From: Paraspadella gotoi
Taxonomy: Eukaryota > Chaetognatha
DNA: 64,000 bases
Assembly: GCA_051294375.1 (NCBI GenBank)
Contig: CM119263.1
Coordinates: 28,972,079-29,036,078 of the forward strand
Direction of reading: 5' to 3'
Positions 1-14,387 of the stretch are shown here, one piece after another. The position numbers were made by a program, and so were the translations under genes. The first letter of the stretch is position 1. Every line of letters starts with the position of its first letter. A model generated the notes under the pieces. The model was not told the origin of the DNA. It saw only the letters and a program-made list of their open reading frames with translations, and did not search any database.

Positions 1-1010
1 GGAACTTTTCCTTAAATTCAAAATTCCCCCCGACAGTTCACATCACGTACTCACGCGTCTCACAGATCCAAAAGGGTCACTCCTTACAACCTCCTTCTTC
101 ACAGATCACAGGTCTTCTTACCATTACCTACCCCACCCACTCACCAACTCTCCCCTTATTTCTTCANNNNNNNNNNNNNNNNNNNNNNNNNNNNNNNNNN
201 NNNNNNNNNNNNNNNNNNNNNNNNNNNNNNNNNNNNNNNNNNNNNNNNNNNNNNNNNNNNNNNNNNNNNNNNNNNNNNNNNNNNNNNNNNNNNNNNNNNN
301 NNNNNNNNNNNNNNNNNNNNNNNNNNNNNNNNCTCCCTCCATCTTCCTCACCTTTTAACTTACCCAAGTTCTCAACATTACCTCGCCACTCCGCCACTCG
401 GCCCTCCTTACTCTCCGCCTTCCCTTCCCTCTTCAGGTCAACGTCGAATGATTTCTGTCGTTGTTGTCGTTGTTGTTGTTGTTATCATTTCCGTCTGTCG
501 AGGTCACCGACGCGTTTACCTAAATCGAGACGCGACGAGCGACGCGTCTTCCATCTATTCATGAAGGAGGAAGACGACGACGACAAAGACGACGACAAAG
601 ACGACGANNNNNNNNNNNNNNNNNNNNNNNNNNNNNNNNNNNNNNNNNNNNNNNNNNNNNNNNNNNNNNNNNNNNNNNNNNNNNNNNNNNNNNNNNNNNN
701 NNNNNNNNNNNNNNNNNNNNNNNNNNNNNCGACGACGATGAAGAAGACGAAGGGACGACGACAAAGAAGAAGACAAAACGACGACCGACCGCGGTATCAG
801 GGACCAATACGAACGGGAATGAGGAGAAATGACAAATAAGAGGACAACGAAAAACATTTGGGACAAAGGATTTAGTGATAGGGTCAATCAACAAGCAACA
901 AATTATCAATATTAAAACATAGGACTGTCAAGGGTTGAAACCAAATTAAATAAGAACGGTGACATAAAGAGGAGTCATAAACATTAAACAAGCACTGATA
1001 AAAACAAACC

Positions 1011-1042
<32 letters not shown>

Positions 1043-1769
1043 NNNNNNNNNNNNNNNNNNNNNNNNNNNNNNNNNNNNNNNNNNNNNNNNNNNNNNNNNN
1101 NNNNNNNNNNNNNNNNNNNNNNNNNNNNNNNNNNNNNNNNNNNNNNNNNNNNNNNNNNNNNNNNNNNNNNNNNNNNNNNNNNNNNNNNNNNNNNNNNNNN
1201 NNNNNNNNNNNNNNNNNNNNNNNNNNNNNNNNNNNNNNNNNNNNNNNNNNNNNNNNNNNNNNNNNNNNNNNNNNNNNNNNNNNNNNNNNNNNNNNNNNNN
1301 NNNNNNNNNNNNNNNNNNNNNNNNNNNNNNNNNNNNNNNNNNNNNNNNNNNNNNNNNNNNNNNNNNNNNNNNNNNNNNNNNNNNNNNNNNNNNNNNNNNN
1401 NNNNNNNNNNNNNNNNNNNNNNNNNNNNNNNNNNNNNNNNNNNNNNNNNNNNNNNNNNNNNNNNNNNNNNNNNNNNNNNNNNNNNNNNNNNNNNNNNNNN
1501 NNNNNNNNNNNNNNNNNNNNNNNNNNNNNNNNNNNNNNNNNNNNNNNNNNNNNNNNNNNNNNNNNNNNNNNNNNNNNNNNNNNNNNNNNNNNNNNNNNNN
1601 NNNNNNGAGAGTTTTTCGTCTCGCGTTAGTCATTTGAATCGAAATTTATGAGGAGAAAACTAAAAACAAAAAGGCGATGGTAACTTTTCACCCCCACCCC
1701 ACCCCACTCCCTGTCCCTACACAACCACCAGGGCACAAAATCTCCCCTTCGCTCCGACCCACTGTCAGG

Positions 1770-1990
1770 GAAATGCTAATCTTTGCATGCCTCGTTGTCA
1801 TGGGTGTGAATCTTTCCATGCTTCGGTGTCAGGGGAATGTTTGTCTTTCCATTCCTCACTGTTATGGAAACGTCCGCACGCATTGCGGTCCAGTGTCAAA
1901 GTAGAACTCTTAGCTGATTTTTCCCGTCTGTTCGTGTCGGTTCGTGTCTGTTCGTGTCTGTTCGTAAGTCCGTCCTCGTCTCCCTACGCC
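1770..1990 (+). repeat. Dispersed repeat, copy 1
   Basis: This shares a nearly 30-nt identical core (tgcctcgttgtcatgggtg and onward) and a looser downstream match with 3858-4095. Both copies run on into 'ctcttag..tgatttttcc' and a 'gttcgtgt'-rich tail. Copy 1 carries a short tandem of 'gtgtctgttc'. Shared parts separated by diverged parts suggest an old interspersed element. The class is unknown; no terminal repeats or coding capacity are visible. Confidence 0.6.
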
Positions 1991-2160
1991 ATTCACGGAA
2001 TGAAAGCCCGCTCCCGAGTCGAAGTGAAAAAAAAGTCTTTCACGTGAAACTCACCAAAATCTTTCGCCTCATTTTGCAGCTTTTTATGGCTGTCGGATCC
2101 GAGGGCCAAGAAATTCGCTGGAAAATAAAAAGAAAAAGAGAATAAGAATTAATGTATATA

Positions 2161-2286
<126 letters not shown>

Positions 2287-2675
2287 GGGAATAAGGATTA
2301 ATTTATAATTGGTTTCTTTCTATTCCTTTCTTAAGAATACCTAACTTTTCCAATTTTTTTAATTGTTTTAGAATTTTAAATTTTTTTTTATTGTTAAAAT
2401 GGTTTTTGGCTTCGGGCGAATTGAAAATCTATATTCTAAATCAGAGGTTTTTTTTCATATTTTTTTCATTTCTTCAGCATTTTATGAAAATTTAGGTTTT
2501 CCAGGGTTTTTTGGAAATAAAAGAAAAATAGGAGCTCGAAGGAGTTGGCTCGGGGCCAAATCTAATCCCGATGGTCAAGAATGGAGAGAAAGAAAGAAGG
2601 AAGGAAAGATAGAAGAAAGAAAGAAAGAAAGAAAGGCAGGCAAATCAAAAGATAAGAAAAGAAAATGATAGTTAC

Positions 2676-2721
2676 CTTGTTTTCATAAAGAGTAGCGAGA
2701 CTGATGTTGTAGACGAAATCT
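2676..2721 (-). CDS. Semaphorin, third recognised coding exon (46 nt)
   Basis: The minus strand reads acceptor TTTTCAG, then a 46-nt exon, then donor AAG|GTAACT. Completing the split Arg codon left by the exon at 12379-12472, it encodes R-DFVYNISLATLYENK. This is the sema-domain strand that follows the 'LxGARxxVYNxSL' motif typical of invertebrate class-1-type semaphorins. Entry is phase 2 and exit phase 0. The next exon must lie beyond position 1 or inside a gap; I found none down to base 1. The motif and perfect phase agreement make the assignment firm even though the exon is tiny and isolated in repeats. Confidence 0.85.
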
Positions 2722-4837
2722 CTGAAAATCAAAAGAAAAACAATAATCAATATTCGGCCATCTTGTGGCGGATGAGGGAAAGAGCGAAGGATGGGGGGGG
2801 GAATGGGAGGGTAGGGTGAGTGGGTGAGGTTGTTTTTAGGTTAAGGGGAATGAGAAGGAGAGAAAGAAACTTCGCTAACTCCACTTGACCCAAAATTTCG
2901 CCTACGTGACTGAGGTGAAGTTTTTGAAAAACTCGGCTTTCTCCTGGAACATATTATTTATTGTTATTGGCTGCTTTGCTTTAATTCTCGGTAAGTGTAG
3001 CTTTTTATGAGTCTACCTGTTGTCAGTGTGTCTCGGTATGTTTAACTTTCTCGACCGCAAATAAGTTGGTTTTTTTTGTCTTTTTAACTTTTGTCATTTT
3101 TTTCTTAAGTTTTATTCTCCGCTTAGCTTATTTTCAGTTTGGCTCTCAGGGGCTTTTTTTAAATTTTAATAGAATATAAAAAAGTTAAAAAGAGTTTTTT
3201 TTTATTCATTTTTCACGGAAAAAGTTCGAAAAGAAGTCGATTGTGAAATAGTGAGGGTGAAAAGTTATTTACCCTGGCAACGCCATAAATTCGATTGAAA
3301 AAAGTAGGGCTAAAACTCGGGGGCGGTTGGANNNNNNNNNNNNNNNNNNNNNNNNNGAGTGGAGAAGACAGACCAAATGTGCATCGAGAGAGAAAGAGGT
3401 AAGACAGTGAGAGAGGCGCGCTAGTAAGACGTAGAGCCCACTCTTCCACTCACAACAGTCAGAATATTTTCTATTCGTGAACCGTTCCGCTCCCGAAATT
3501 CTCACGTCGTACATAGATGGACGTCGACTTCTGTTGCGAGTGGCGGAGAAGACACAATGAGGAGAGAGAGAGAGAGGAGGAGAGAGAGAGAGAGAGAGAG
3601 ATATGATGTCAAGCGAGACGAGAGTGCACATGTTAGAGGACAGCAGAAGTTTGAGAGAAGGCGAGATGAGACCGAGCTTTTTGTTACAGAGCGTTATTTC
3701 TCTTTGAACTCATTCTGCAAAAAATTAGATCGGAGAAATAAAATACAAATCAAGGAGATTGCGTGCGCTTCAACCTCTATTTTCACTACATCTCCGAAGA
3801 CTGTCTAAACCAGGGAATCCTCTTACGGTTTCCGACCCTGAGGCGAAATTGTAAATTTTTAAATGCCTCGTTGTCATGGGTGTGAATCTTTCATCTTTCT
3901 CGGTCGTTCCAGGGTGGCAATGTTTGTTATCAATTTCTCTTTCTGCTCACTAGTTTATGGTAACACCGTTCGTCCACGCTATGCGGCTCAAGTGTCATAC
4001 TCAGTAGTCTCAACTCTTAGTCCTGATTTTTCCTCTGTTCGTGTTCCTTTTCGTGTCACGTTCCGCTGTCTCCTGTTCTGAGTCGTTCTCGTCCTCTACC
4101 GTCTACTCTCGTCTCACACATGTCTCATACACCTGGGCAAAGTGGGCAGTGGTCCCTTCGTTCTCCATCCATCTCTTGTTCAATGGGTTTTTAATTAAAA
4201 GACGGGCTTCGACGTAATTTTCTCGGAAGTCATCTCTCCTCTCTCTCTCTCTCTCCTCTCATCCTATCTCTCTCTCTCTCTCCTCTCCTCTATCTCTCTC
4301 TCCTCTCCGTCTCTCTCTCTCTTCTCTCCCATCTTTCTCTCTCTCAACGGACGCCAAACTCTGGGGAGTAAATCTGTGAAAGTGACTCGTGTGAAAATCT
4401 GGTGATGACGGACGACGAAGACGACGTGAGAATTTGGGGCGGACGGTTCACGAATCGTGGAGGAAGGAAAGGGAGATGTGAGAACTTGGGTCACGTGAGT
4501 GTGACCCTCGTGAGAGACTTGAAATATGGGAAATGGAAGTTTCGGAAAATTGAGACATTGATCATCGATCATCTCAATCACATCCTCTTCTCTGTGAGAT
4601 ACAAAGAACAGGTTCACAACATCTTAATAAATTACCAGTAACTGATAGTTATGAAATAACTACTTTTTCTATAAAATAGAACGAGCTTAAATTTGTAAAC
4701 ACTGAACAATGAACATAGAATCCTAGAAGCAGTTTACAGTTTTAACTCTCGTGAACAGTTGTGACTTGTGACTCGTGAGCTCAACGCATTAGAAATGCAA
4801 TAACCGACAAAATGGCCGAACACTTCAGTCTATTAGA

Positions 4838-4889
<52 letters not shown>

Positions 4890-6706
4890 AGCCCTCCTTC
4901 GGGAAAAACAAGTTATTTCGGACCGAAATTTTCTACTCGAAATCTTTTCGTCTCTTGAATTTCCTCGAGTCTCAGACGTAGAGACATTCGTCGTTGTCGT
5001 CGTCGTCATCGTCGTCTCCATCGACCAGGAGTCGAAACGGAAATGACTCAAAAGTCTAAATCATTCGAACCCTGGGACAAAAACTCGACAAAGATCGATG
5101 ATAAGAATTCGAACTGAGACCAGATGAAACTTGTCCTTTGTCTATATTTAGTTTTGTCCGTTTTAGTTATGGTTGAATATTATATGTAACTCGTATCAGT
5201 CGTATTTACAATTCGGCCCATCAATCCAAATGTCCGGAACAAAATGCCAGCTTTTAGCAACACAGCTGATACTTATTTAAATCAAAAAGTCGATGGAAGC
5301 TACAGTTAGTTTGCCTAAGCTGAAAAAGAAAATAAAACTTGCCTCAGATTTGATATTGAAAAAGCGTCAAAACGCATCTTAATTTAAAGCCTTCCTAAAT
5401 AGCCAATATTGTATCATAGTTATTATTAAAAAGTACAGATTGATAAACCATGAAAACCAAGAGAAAGATTTTATCCGGAAAATGTGGACGCGAATTTACA
5501 AAAATCCCAAGGGACAATTTTCTTCTCGCTTTCCTTAATTTTCTCTCTCCTTTTTCTTCCCCTTCAATTTTCAATATCTTCCTTTTTCCTCCCCCCTTTT
5601 TTTTTCTTCATTCCTTTTTTTAAGCCAGCGCCGAATCCCCGCCTGATGGAAAAAGAATCAAACTGGGATTTGATTGATAAAACAAAAGACTCGCGCTACG
5701 TTTGAACGGAGATGAAGAAATTTAACTAAACCTTTTTTTTATTTTAGTTTTATTGCTTTTGAAAGTTGGGNNNNNNNNNNNNNNNNNNNNNNNNNNNNNN
5801 NNNNNNNNNNNNNNNNNNNNNNNNNNNNNNNNNNNNNNNNNNNNNNNNNNNNNNNNNNNNNNNNNNNNNNNNNNNNNNNNNNNNNNNNNNNNNNNNNNNN
5901 NNNNNNNNNNNNNNNNNNNNNNNNNNNNNNNNNNNNNNNNNNNNNNNNNNNNNNNNNNNNNNNNNNNNNNNNNNNNNNNNNNNNNNNNNNNNNNNNNNNN
6001 NNNNNNNNNNNNNNNNNNNNNNNNNNNNNNNNNNNNNNNNNNNNNNNNNNNNNNNNNNNNNNNNNNNNNNNNNNNNNNNNNNNNNNNNNNNNNNNNNNNN
6101 NNNNNNNNNNNNNNNNNNNNNNNNNNNNNNNNNNNNNNNNNNNNNNNNNNAACACACACACCACGCCTATCACCCGCCCCACGCACGACTCTCCCCGTCC
6201 TCACCCGCCCCTCTCATAACTCTCTCATCTCTCTCTATGCGAGTCTCTCTCTCCAGCTCGAGAGAGAGGAGGGGAGCCCAACACCACTCACCATCGCTAT
6301 CGAGGAGGAGAGCACAGGTAGATCTCGCTCTCTCCCCGCTCCCTCTCCTTTCTCTCTCTCAGTCCTCTGTCTCTCCTCCTCTCTCTCTCTCTCTCTCTCT
6401 CTCTCGCTACTCTGCCCGCATCTTCTCTATCGCCCATAAAAAGAGCGAGAGATTCTTCAAACAATATTTTTTTTAATCCTTTTTTTCTCTCCGCGTCTTC
6501 TTGAATTTTCGTCCCTCGGGAATCATTGATGAGAATTAGGAGAAGTGGAAAAGAGAAGAGAGATAGGGAATTGAAAATAGAAAAGAAGAATAGAGAAGTG
6601 GAAACGGAAAGATAAAGGCAAGAGAGCAAGAGAGAGTGGGATACGAGAAAGGAAATAATGGACGATGAACAGACTTTATAAAAAACGAAGACCATCATTC
6701 TTAAAT

Positions 6707-6750
<44 letters not shown>

Positions 6751-6851
6751 TTCTCTCTCTCTCTCGCTCTCTATTCCGATCCAAAGGAATAAAAAAATTG
6801 GTCATGACATCCGACATTCTTCTGTCTCATTTCTGTTTATTTTTCTTCCCC

Positions 6852-6904
<53 letters not shown>

Positions 6905-7854
6905 GTGATCGCCAAACTGAGAATCAGAATGAGAACAGCAACTGAGCGAATTAAAAATTAAAATCCTGGTTTCAACCGATCAGAATCAAAAGCAAAAGTT
7001 ATTAGCCGATCGGGGAAACAAAATAGTTTCAAAAAAGCAGACGATTAAAAATTCTCACTAAATATTTTTACTAGCTAATTACTCCACGGTCGAATTTTGA
7101 TTACAATCATTTTAAAATCACTTTACAATCATTGTAACATTTTTTTGACTCAGACTTTTCTCCGCTAACGATTATTATCGAAGTAAGTTACTTAAAATTT
7201 CCTCGGAGCATAAAGGGGAAAGAAAATCCGATTTCAAGGAGAGAGAGAGNNNNNNNNNNNNNNNNNNNNNNNNNNNNNNNNNNNNNNNNNNNNNNNNNNN
7301 NNNNNNNNNNNNNNNNNNNNNNNNNNNNNNNNNNNNNNNNNNNNNNNNNNNNNNNNNGAGAGAGAGGGAGAGAGAGCGCTTTGTTCTCTGATCTCCCGCA
7401 AGGGTAAGTATCAAAAACGGGAGGTAAGTCACACGAAGTCGGAGATAAAGTCATTTGCGTCGAGGTAGAGGTGAGTAGAGGTGAAGGTGAGGTAAGGTGA
7501 GGTCAAAGTCGGTTTCCAATCTTTCAGCTTTCAAATCGCTGCCACAAACAACAGTGTCTGTAACGAAGGTTATTAATATATTTTAATGATGAGAATGACT
7601 TTAATGTCAAATTTGAAGCACTGACTCATAAGAGAAAGCCACAGACGCCAATGACGATGCCATGGACAAGAATGACGACGCCATCAACGCCAATGACCAC
7701 GCCATCAACGCCAATGCCGACGCCAACGCCAACGCCAACGCTATCAGACCAACGAGGACGTGAATAGACGTCAAATCGTCGTTGCTCTTTTCTCTTTCGA
7801 TTCTCGTAAATCCGTCAACTAAGATTCGATTCGTAAACAAAAAAGGTCGTCGTA

Positions 7855-7904
<50 letters not shown>

Positions 7905-8817
7905 TCCTTTCCAAGGCTACCGGATTTTTTTCCTTTCTTTTTTATGGTAGGGGGTAAAAGAAGGGAGGAGTGCTGGGGCGATCAGGGGGGGCAGGAGTGG
8001 TCTTTGATTTATTCATTTAGACTCTGGTGGTCGAGTTGGGAGGTGGAAAACGAAAAGAGGGGACCAGGTTGGGGGGAGTGATGAATGGAGTGAGAGGGTG
8101 ATTTTGAAATGAGTCTCGTGAGGTGAGAGAAATGGAAGATGGAGTGAAGCAGTTGGATTCTTTTACACGTTTCTTAATCCGTGACGTGCAGACGTGAAAT
8201 TTCATTTTAGTCTTTAAGATAAACTTAATTTAGGATTTGTATTTACTTACAAGTCTTCGCTTTGTTAACCATTCAAAGTTACATCTTTTCTATTTGTAAA
8301 AATTAATACTAACGAAACTGACTGACTAGTAATTCCGTCACGGTTCGCTCTCTCTCTCTTCTCTCGTCTCCTCTCGTCTCGTCTCCTCCTCCTCTCTTCT
8401 CTCCTCGTCGTCCCTCTCTCTTGATCTCTCTCCTCGTCAGATAATCTTGCGAAACATCTGCTTTCGTTCCTTAATGAACTTTATCATCTGCGAAATATTC
8501 GTGTGATTGTTCTCAACCGAGATTGTAGATGAGGCTGAAGAGACTTTTTAGCAGAGTGGTGTCGACGGCAGCGTGTAGTTGGAGCGGTCTCGTGATTGGG
8601 AACACTCAAAAAAACAAACTGAATCTCTGCTGCCTTCTCTCTCTTGTCTCTCCTCTCTCGCTCTCTCTCTCTCTCATAGTTTTCAACCGAAGCGAGCTCT
8701 TTGGGATGAAGGAGCAAAATTGTTTTTTTTTTCTTTTCCCGCGCTGATAAGTCAGTCTCTCTCTCTCTCTTCTCTCTCCCATCTTCTACTCGTCTCGTTC
8801 ATGCTGCCTCTTCCCCG

Positions 8818-8871
<54 letters not shown>

Positions 8872-9476
8872 TACGCCAGAATTCTAAAGTAATTCCGAGT
8901 GTAAACATCTTCTACTTGGTTGCAGCGATGACATTTGATATTTGATCTACCATAACTTCACCTTTAGATGTGTTTACGAGATTAAGACAAACATGAAAAG
9001 CCCAAACGTGAAAAAAGCTCAACGTTTGAAAACCCAAACATTGGAGAAACCCAAAAAAAGTATAGGTTTGAATATCATATAGCCTGTCCAAAGTCAGGGG
9101 CTATATATCTTTAAGGAGTTTAAATGTACAAAAATTTTTTTTAAAAACAATTGAAAATTTTCATACTTGAAAACGAGAGAATGTCTATAGTTTAAGAAGC
9201 AAAAAGCTTTGAAGGCCCAAAAAAACAAGTCTCTTAAAAGCAAAGCTTGTAAAGAGTCAAGCAGTAGGTAAGCGTCTTCCCCCTGATTCGTTTCAGGACA
9301 TTTTATGACTATAGATAAGGCTTAAAAACTTTCAAAGTGAAATTAGATCAAAATATAACAATGTAAGTTTAATAGAGGAGTTTCATTCAAAAACATTAAC
9401 ACTCCTTCATTGGAACACCTTTTGTCAGAAAAGAAGAAAGTCATCGATCAAAGAAAAAAAGAATAAAATAAATAAG

Positions 9477-9507
<31 letters not shown>

Positions 9508-9661
9508 AAGGTTGATAATCGCGATCGACCAAAGTCCGCGATCGATCGCTCCTTTTATGGCGTCAAAACCCGGATGTAATTTGAATAATTCCGTCAAATT
9601 AAAAATTTAAATCATTTCGGGTCATTCTCTCTCTCTCTCTGTTTATGAATCAAAATTACCG

Positions 9662-9721
<60 letters not shown>

Positions 9722-11377
9722 GCGATTCGTCATACGCGATAAAAAATATAGTAAAGACTCAAAACTCAAAAACTCTCGAGGCCACAAATCGAGAGAAAAA
9801 CATTTCGCTTCTCAACGAGACGACGAAAGAAAACACATTACGACGAAACAAGAAACAAAACAAAATAAAAGCGATACAAAGAAAAGATAATATAAAACAA
9901 TGTGAAAAAAAAATAAACGTACAGGAAGGTAACCAAACATAAAAACGTGAAAGAAAACATATTTAATGGCGAAACGAAACATTAAGACAACTCGAAGATC
10001 TTTTGAGAAAAAACCGAAAACGAGAAATAAAAGAAAAAGAAAAAAAATGATTATTTAAAAAAAGAAGAAGAAGATAACGACGTCTCTTAACTGTCGTCGG
10101 GAGGGAAAGAGAAAGAAATAAAAAAGGGGAAATAGAGAAGTAAAAGGAGAGAGAAAGAGAGAAGAGAAAAAAAGAAAAGTGTTTCAATCAGCGGATTTGA
10201 AATTGAAAAAAAAAATAGAGAAGTCACGTCTCATTGACGATTCGATTCGTCTGGAAAACGTCGCGAGTTCGTCTCAATTTAAATCTCTCTCTCTCTCTCT
10301 CTCTNNNNNNNNNNNNNNNNNNNNNNNNNNNNNNNNNNNNNNNNNNNNNNNNNNNNNNNNNNNNNNNNNNNNNNNNNNNNNNNNNNNNNNNNNNNNNNNN
10401 NNNNNNNNNNNNNNNNNNNNNNNNNNNNNNNNNNNNNNNNNNNNNNNNNNNNNNNNNNNNNNNNNNNNNNNNNNNNNNNNNNNNNNNNNNNNNNNNNNNN
10501 NNNNNNNNNNNNNNNNNNNNNNNNNNNNNNNNNNNNNNNNNNNNNNNNNNNNNNNNNNNNNNNNNNNNNNNNNNNNNNNNNNNNNNNNNNNNNNNNNNNN
10601 NNNNNNNNNNNNNNNNNNNNNNNNNNNNNNNNNNNNNNNNNNNNNNNNNNNNNNNNNNNNNNNNNNNNNNNNNNNNNNNNNNNNNNNNNNNNNNNNNNNN
10701 NNNNNNNNNNNNNNNNNNNNNNNNNNNNNNNNNNNNNNNNNNNNNNNNNNNNNNNNNNNNNNNNNNNNNNNNNNNNNNNNNNNNNNNNNNNNNNNNNNNN
10801 NNNNNNNNNNNNNNNNNNNNNNNNNNNNNNNNNNNNTGGGTATTATGGGGTCGGGATGGGGTGGGCATAAGACATTCAGTCGTGACCTGGAAAAAGCGTT
10901 GATTTGATTTGATTTGTTTTGATTTCGTTAAACGAAACGAATGAATTTTTAAAGTCCAATTAATTCTCGAAATGGATTACAGATTGTAAATCAGGCTTTG
11001 GTGAAACTGCAGCTTTACAGAAATCAAAGTTGCCACTGCATCTCGTTGTTCTGTGACTTTGGCTTTGATCTTCGATCTCTGTACAAGCAAAGTGACCATC
11101 GGCTGATTCCATTCGCCTCTACCCAATATGAACGGCACTTTGGTTCCACATCAACATCCAGTTCGATTACACTTCGATTCCTCATTGATTCCATCTAGAT
11201 TCTAGTTATATTCCTCATCGATTCCATCTAGATTCCACTTCGATTCCACTTCGATTCTTTTGTGATTTCCTCAGAGGTCAAGGGGTCAACTCTTTTCTGC
11301 TTCGACGGAAGAAAAGGATGAACCTTTGGTTCCACTTGAGTCCAAAAGCGGATCTCCGTTGGAAAATCGAAATTTAA

Positions 11378-11448
<71 letters not shown>

Positions 11449-11749
11449 AAAATGAAAGACACACACAATGACACACTATCCCTTTTGCTTTTTCTTCTTG
11501 CTTTTCTTTTGCTCCAAGACGCTTTTAAAAGCCTCAAACGAGAAGCAACAAAAAAAACTGCGGAAATAAAAAAAAAGTTTTTTTTTCCTTGAAAAAAGAA
11601 AAGTTTTAAACTTTGAAACCCTATTAAACAAATTTGTTGGGTAACGAGCTCAAGAATTTTTTTTTCTTCCCTTTTGCCCAAGAAAAAGAGAAAGACCAAC
11701 AAACTCGGGCGCCCAAAGGTCACCTCTCCAAAATAGAGAGATCGAATTT

Positions 11750-11792
<43 letters not shown>

Positions 11793-12784
11793 TTTAATCC
11801 CAACCAAATGAAGTATTTCAGATTTAGCCTTTCATAAAACATAAATATCAGCACTATCGATCCAAACAAATGAACAAAATATATCTAAACTAAATTCAGA
11901 TTTAATCGATGAAGGAACGAGATAATTTGATTTTATTAAATGTTAGGCTCGTTATAAAACGCTTTCCTAACTTTGAAAAAGAAAATACTGTTTCCAAATT
12001 CGCTGAATGACTTGTGAAAGGTCGGCCTAATTAGCCAGCTCCTCTGAAATCTCATTAAACCTAAAGTCTAAGATAAATACATATCTGTTCGCTGAGATTA
12101 CTGCTATTAGATAAAATAAGACAACAGCTTAGCTTTGTCCCTAATCCTAAAGAGCTACAGCCGTATAAATTGACCTGGAAGTCAGATAGATATCTCAACG
12201 CCTTTTCTAAAGGCTAAAGGCTTTTAAGCTAATCTCACTCTCCTTGTATTTTCTTTCACCCTCTTCCTCCCCCTCCCTTTTTCCCCCATCCTTCTCCTCC
12301 CACTGTCCCTTCTCCTCCTCTCCCCCTTCAATAACCCATCATTATCCTCCTCCCTCCTCTTCCCCCTCCCCCACTCACCTGGCGCCAATCAACGCGTTTT
12401 GTCCTTCGACCATCAAAATCTTGAACGATGATTCGTTGGTTGGAGCGCGGAATGTTCGGACAGCAGCCACGTCTGTCAATAAAGCAAATATACATTACAT
12501 AAATATGAGGGGAAAAAATGAAAGAAATCAGTATTAATTATATTTAAAAATAAAGATAATTACATTTTTCGTAGCACCGCTCTCGCTCCCAACGATTTAA
12601 ACTTGTTTACCAAATCATTGTCTATTTTATTTTATGAAAATAATCGTTTTTCAATTTACTATTTACATTAAGGGCACGAACTTTATACATTTGAACTTTT
12701 AGAGTTCAACCCTGGGCTCGTGCGGAGAGTCCTTTCTTATTTGTGGAATGAATGAATTAATAAATGAATGAAAGAAAGGAAGAT

Positions 12785-12819
<35 letters not shown>

Positions 12820-12823
12820 AATA

Positions 12824-12911
<88 letters not shown>

Positions 12912-13128
12912 AAAAAATATAGAAAGAAAGAAAGTCAGTCTGTCAGCAAGAAGTAAAGATGCTAAAATTCAAACGAACGGATCATAGATCTTAACTCGAA
13001 GTCGTAGTACAACGGAAATAAAAGTCGAATTACGGTCTCTCTCTCTCTCTCGCTCTCTCTCTTTCTCTCTCTCTCTCTCTTTCTTTTTCTCCCTCTGGTT
13101 TTAACTTCATTTCCTCTTTATCTCCAAT

Positions 13129-13176
<48 letters not shown>

Positions 13177-13532
13177 CCCGTTACTAATTTTCTTTTTTTA
13201 TCTCTCTCTTCCCGTCAAAGGAAAATAAAAACGACCTGTTTTTCTTTCTTTAATAACCAAGAAAACAAAAAGTTAACCGTCACACGGTTCGACTCTTCAA
13301 GGAAAAAAAACATGAGAAAAAACAAAAAAGAAAACAAAAAGAAAAAACATTAAAACATGAAAAGTGACAAGGGCGAAACCTTAATTTACATCACATAAAA
13401 AACCAGTTTGATGTTCGAGCCAAAAAAAAATAAATTTAAAAACCCAGTTTACTTTTTAATTATCATTTCTTTCGTTCATTGACCGAGGATTTTCTTTCTT
13501 AACTATGGAAAATAAGAAATTAAGAAAATACT

Positions 13533-13572
<40 letters not shown>

Positions 13573-14325
13573 AGAGAGAAGAGAGAGATGAGGAGAGACG
13601 AGAGAGAAGAAAGAAAGAGAGAGAGAGAAGGAGAAAGATTAAACTGATTTCTTTAATTCGATTTTGTCTCTCCTCGTGGAAAACAGTTGAACTGCGTCGC
13701 AGATAAACTGAATTTCCCGACTCTTCTTTCACTCTCATTCACTCTCTCTCAATATTTCTCTCACACTCTCTCTTTTTCTTTCTCTATTTCGCTCTTTCGC
13801 TCTCAATACATTTTATTTGAATTTCGCCTTAAATCTTAGTTCCAACTTTTAACTTAATTTTTTTGGCGGGAAATGTTCGTCCATGTCGTTCTTGTCGTCC
13901 ATGCCATGTCATATTCGTTCATGCCAACCTCGTTATTATAATTGTCCATGCCAATGAAATTTTATAGATAAACTTATAGTTTGAACAAATAACATTGTCA
14001 GTATGGAAATCTCTCCCCCCCTCACGACCCCTCCACGACCCAGCCGCGATCCAAGGACCTTCAGATTCACGCGCCAAAGCTCAAGCCAAGTTCACCGCCG
14101 CGGTCGGACCCTAATGTCTACGTCATCGTCGTCGTCGTCGTCGTCGTGGTAATATGCAAATGATATTTTGATCGATAGAGAACGAATGATTGACGTTTAA
14201 CAAGAGACCCAAATTTCCTTTTTCGAAATTTTGGGAGAAGAAAAAAAAGGAATAAAAAAACTTTTTTGGGGTATGTAGTTTGAAAGACCCAAAAAACTGA
14301 GAAAAGATGAATGAGAAACAAAAGA

Positions 14326-14387
<62 letters not shown>

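Larger units (their letters stand above)
2722..12378. other. Semaphorin intron, about 9.7 kb, repeat-rich
   Basis: This is intronic on the semaphorin model. It contains gaps (3332-3356, 5771-6150, 7250-7357, 10305-10836), numerous CT/GA, GTC and GCC arrays, the second dispersed-repeat copy (3858-4095), a degenerate Asn/Ala-type minisatellite (about 7640-7745) and a fragment of another dispersed family near 9070-9110. No further coding exon was recognised. Open frames are low-complexity (poly-Leu/Ser, poly-Arg, poly-Ala). Confidence 0.6.

Noticed and set aside
4833-5051. Poly-Ala frame over the GCC array
   Set aside because: No splice sites, conserved domain or neighbouring exons; it is a translation of a microsatellite.
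5753-6476. Long open frames running through N blocks and CT arrays
   Set aside because: Most codons are N, and the visible part is a Ser/Leu translation of CT repeats with no splice or family support.
9645-9890. Arg/Glu-rich frames over GA arrays, here and at 27523-27855, 28549-28797 and 52653-53164
   Set aside because: These are simple translations of (GA)n. They shift equally well into Glu-Arg in several frames and have no conserved sequence.
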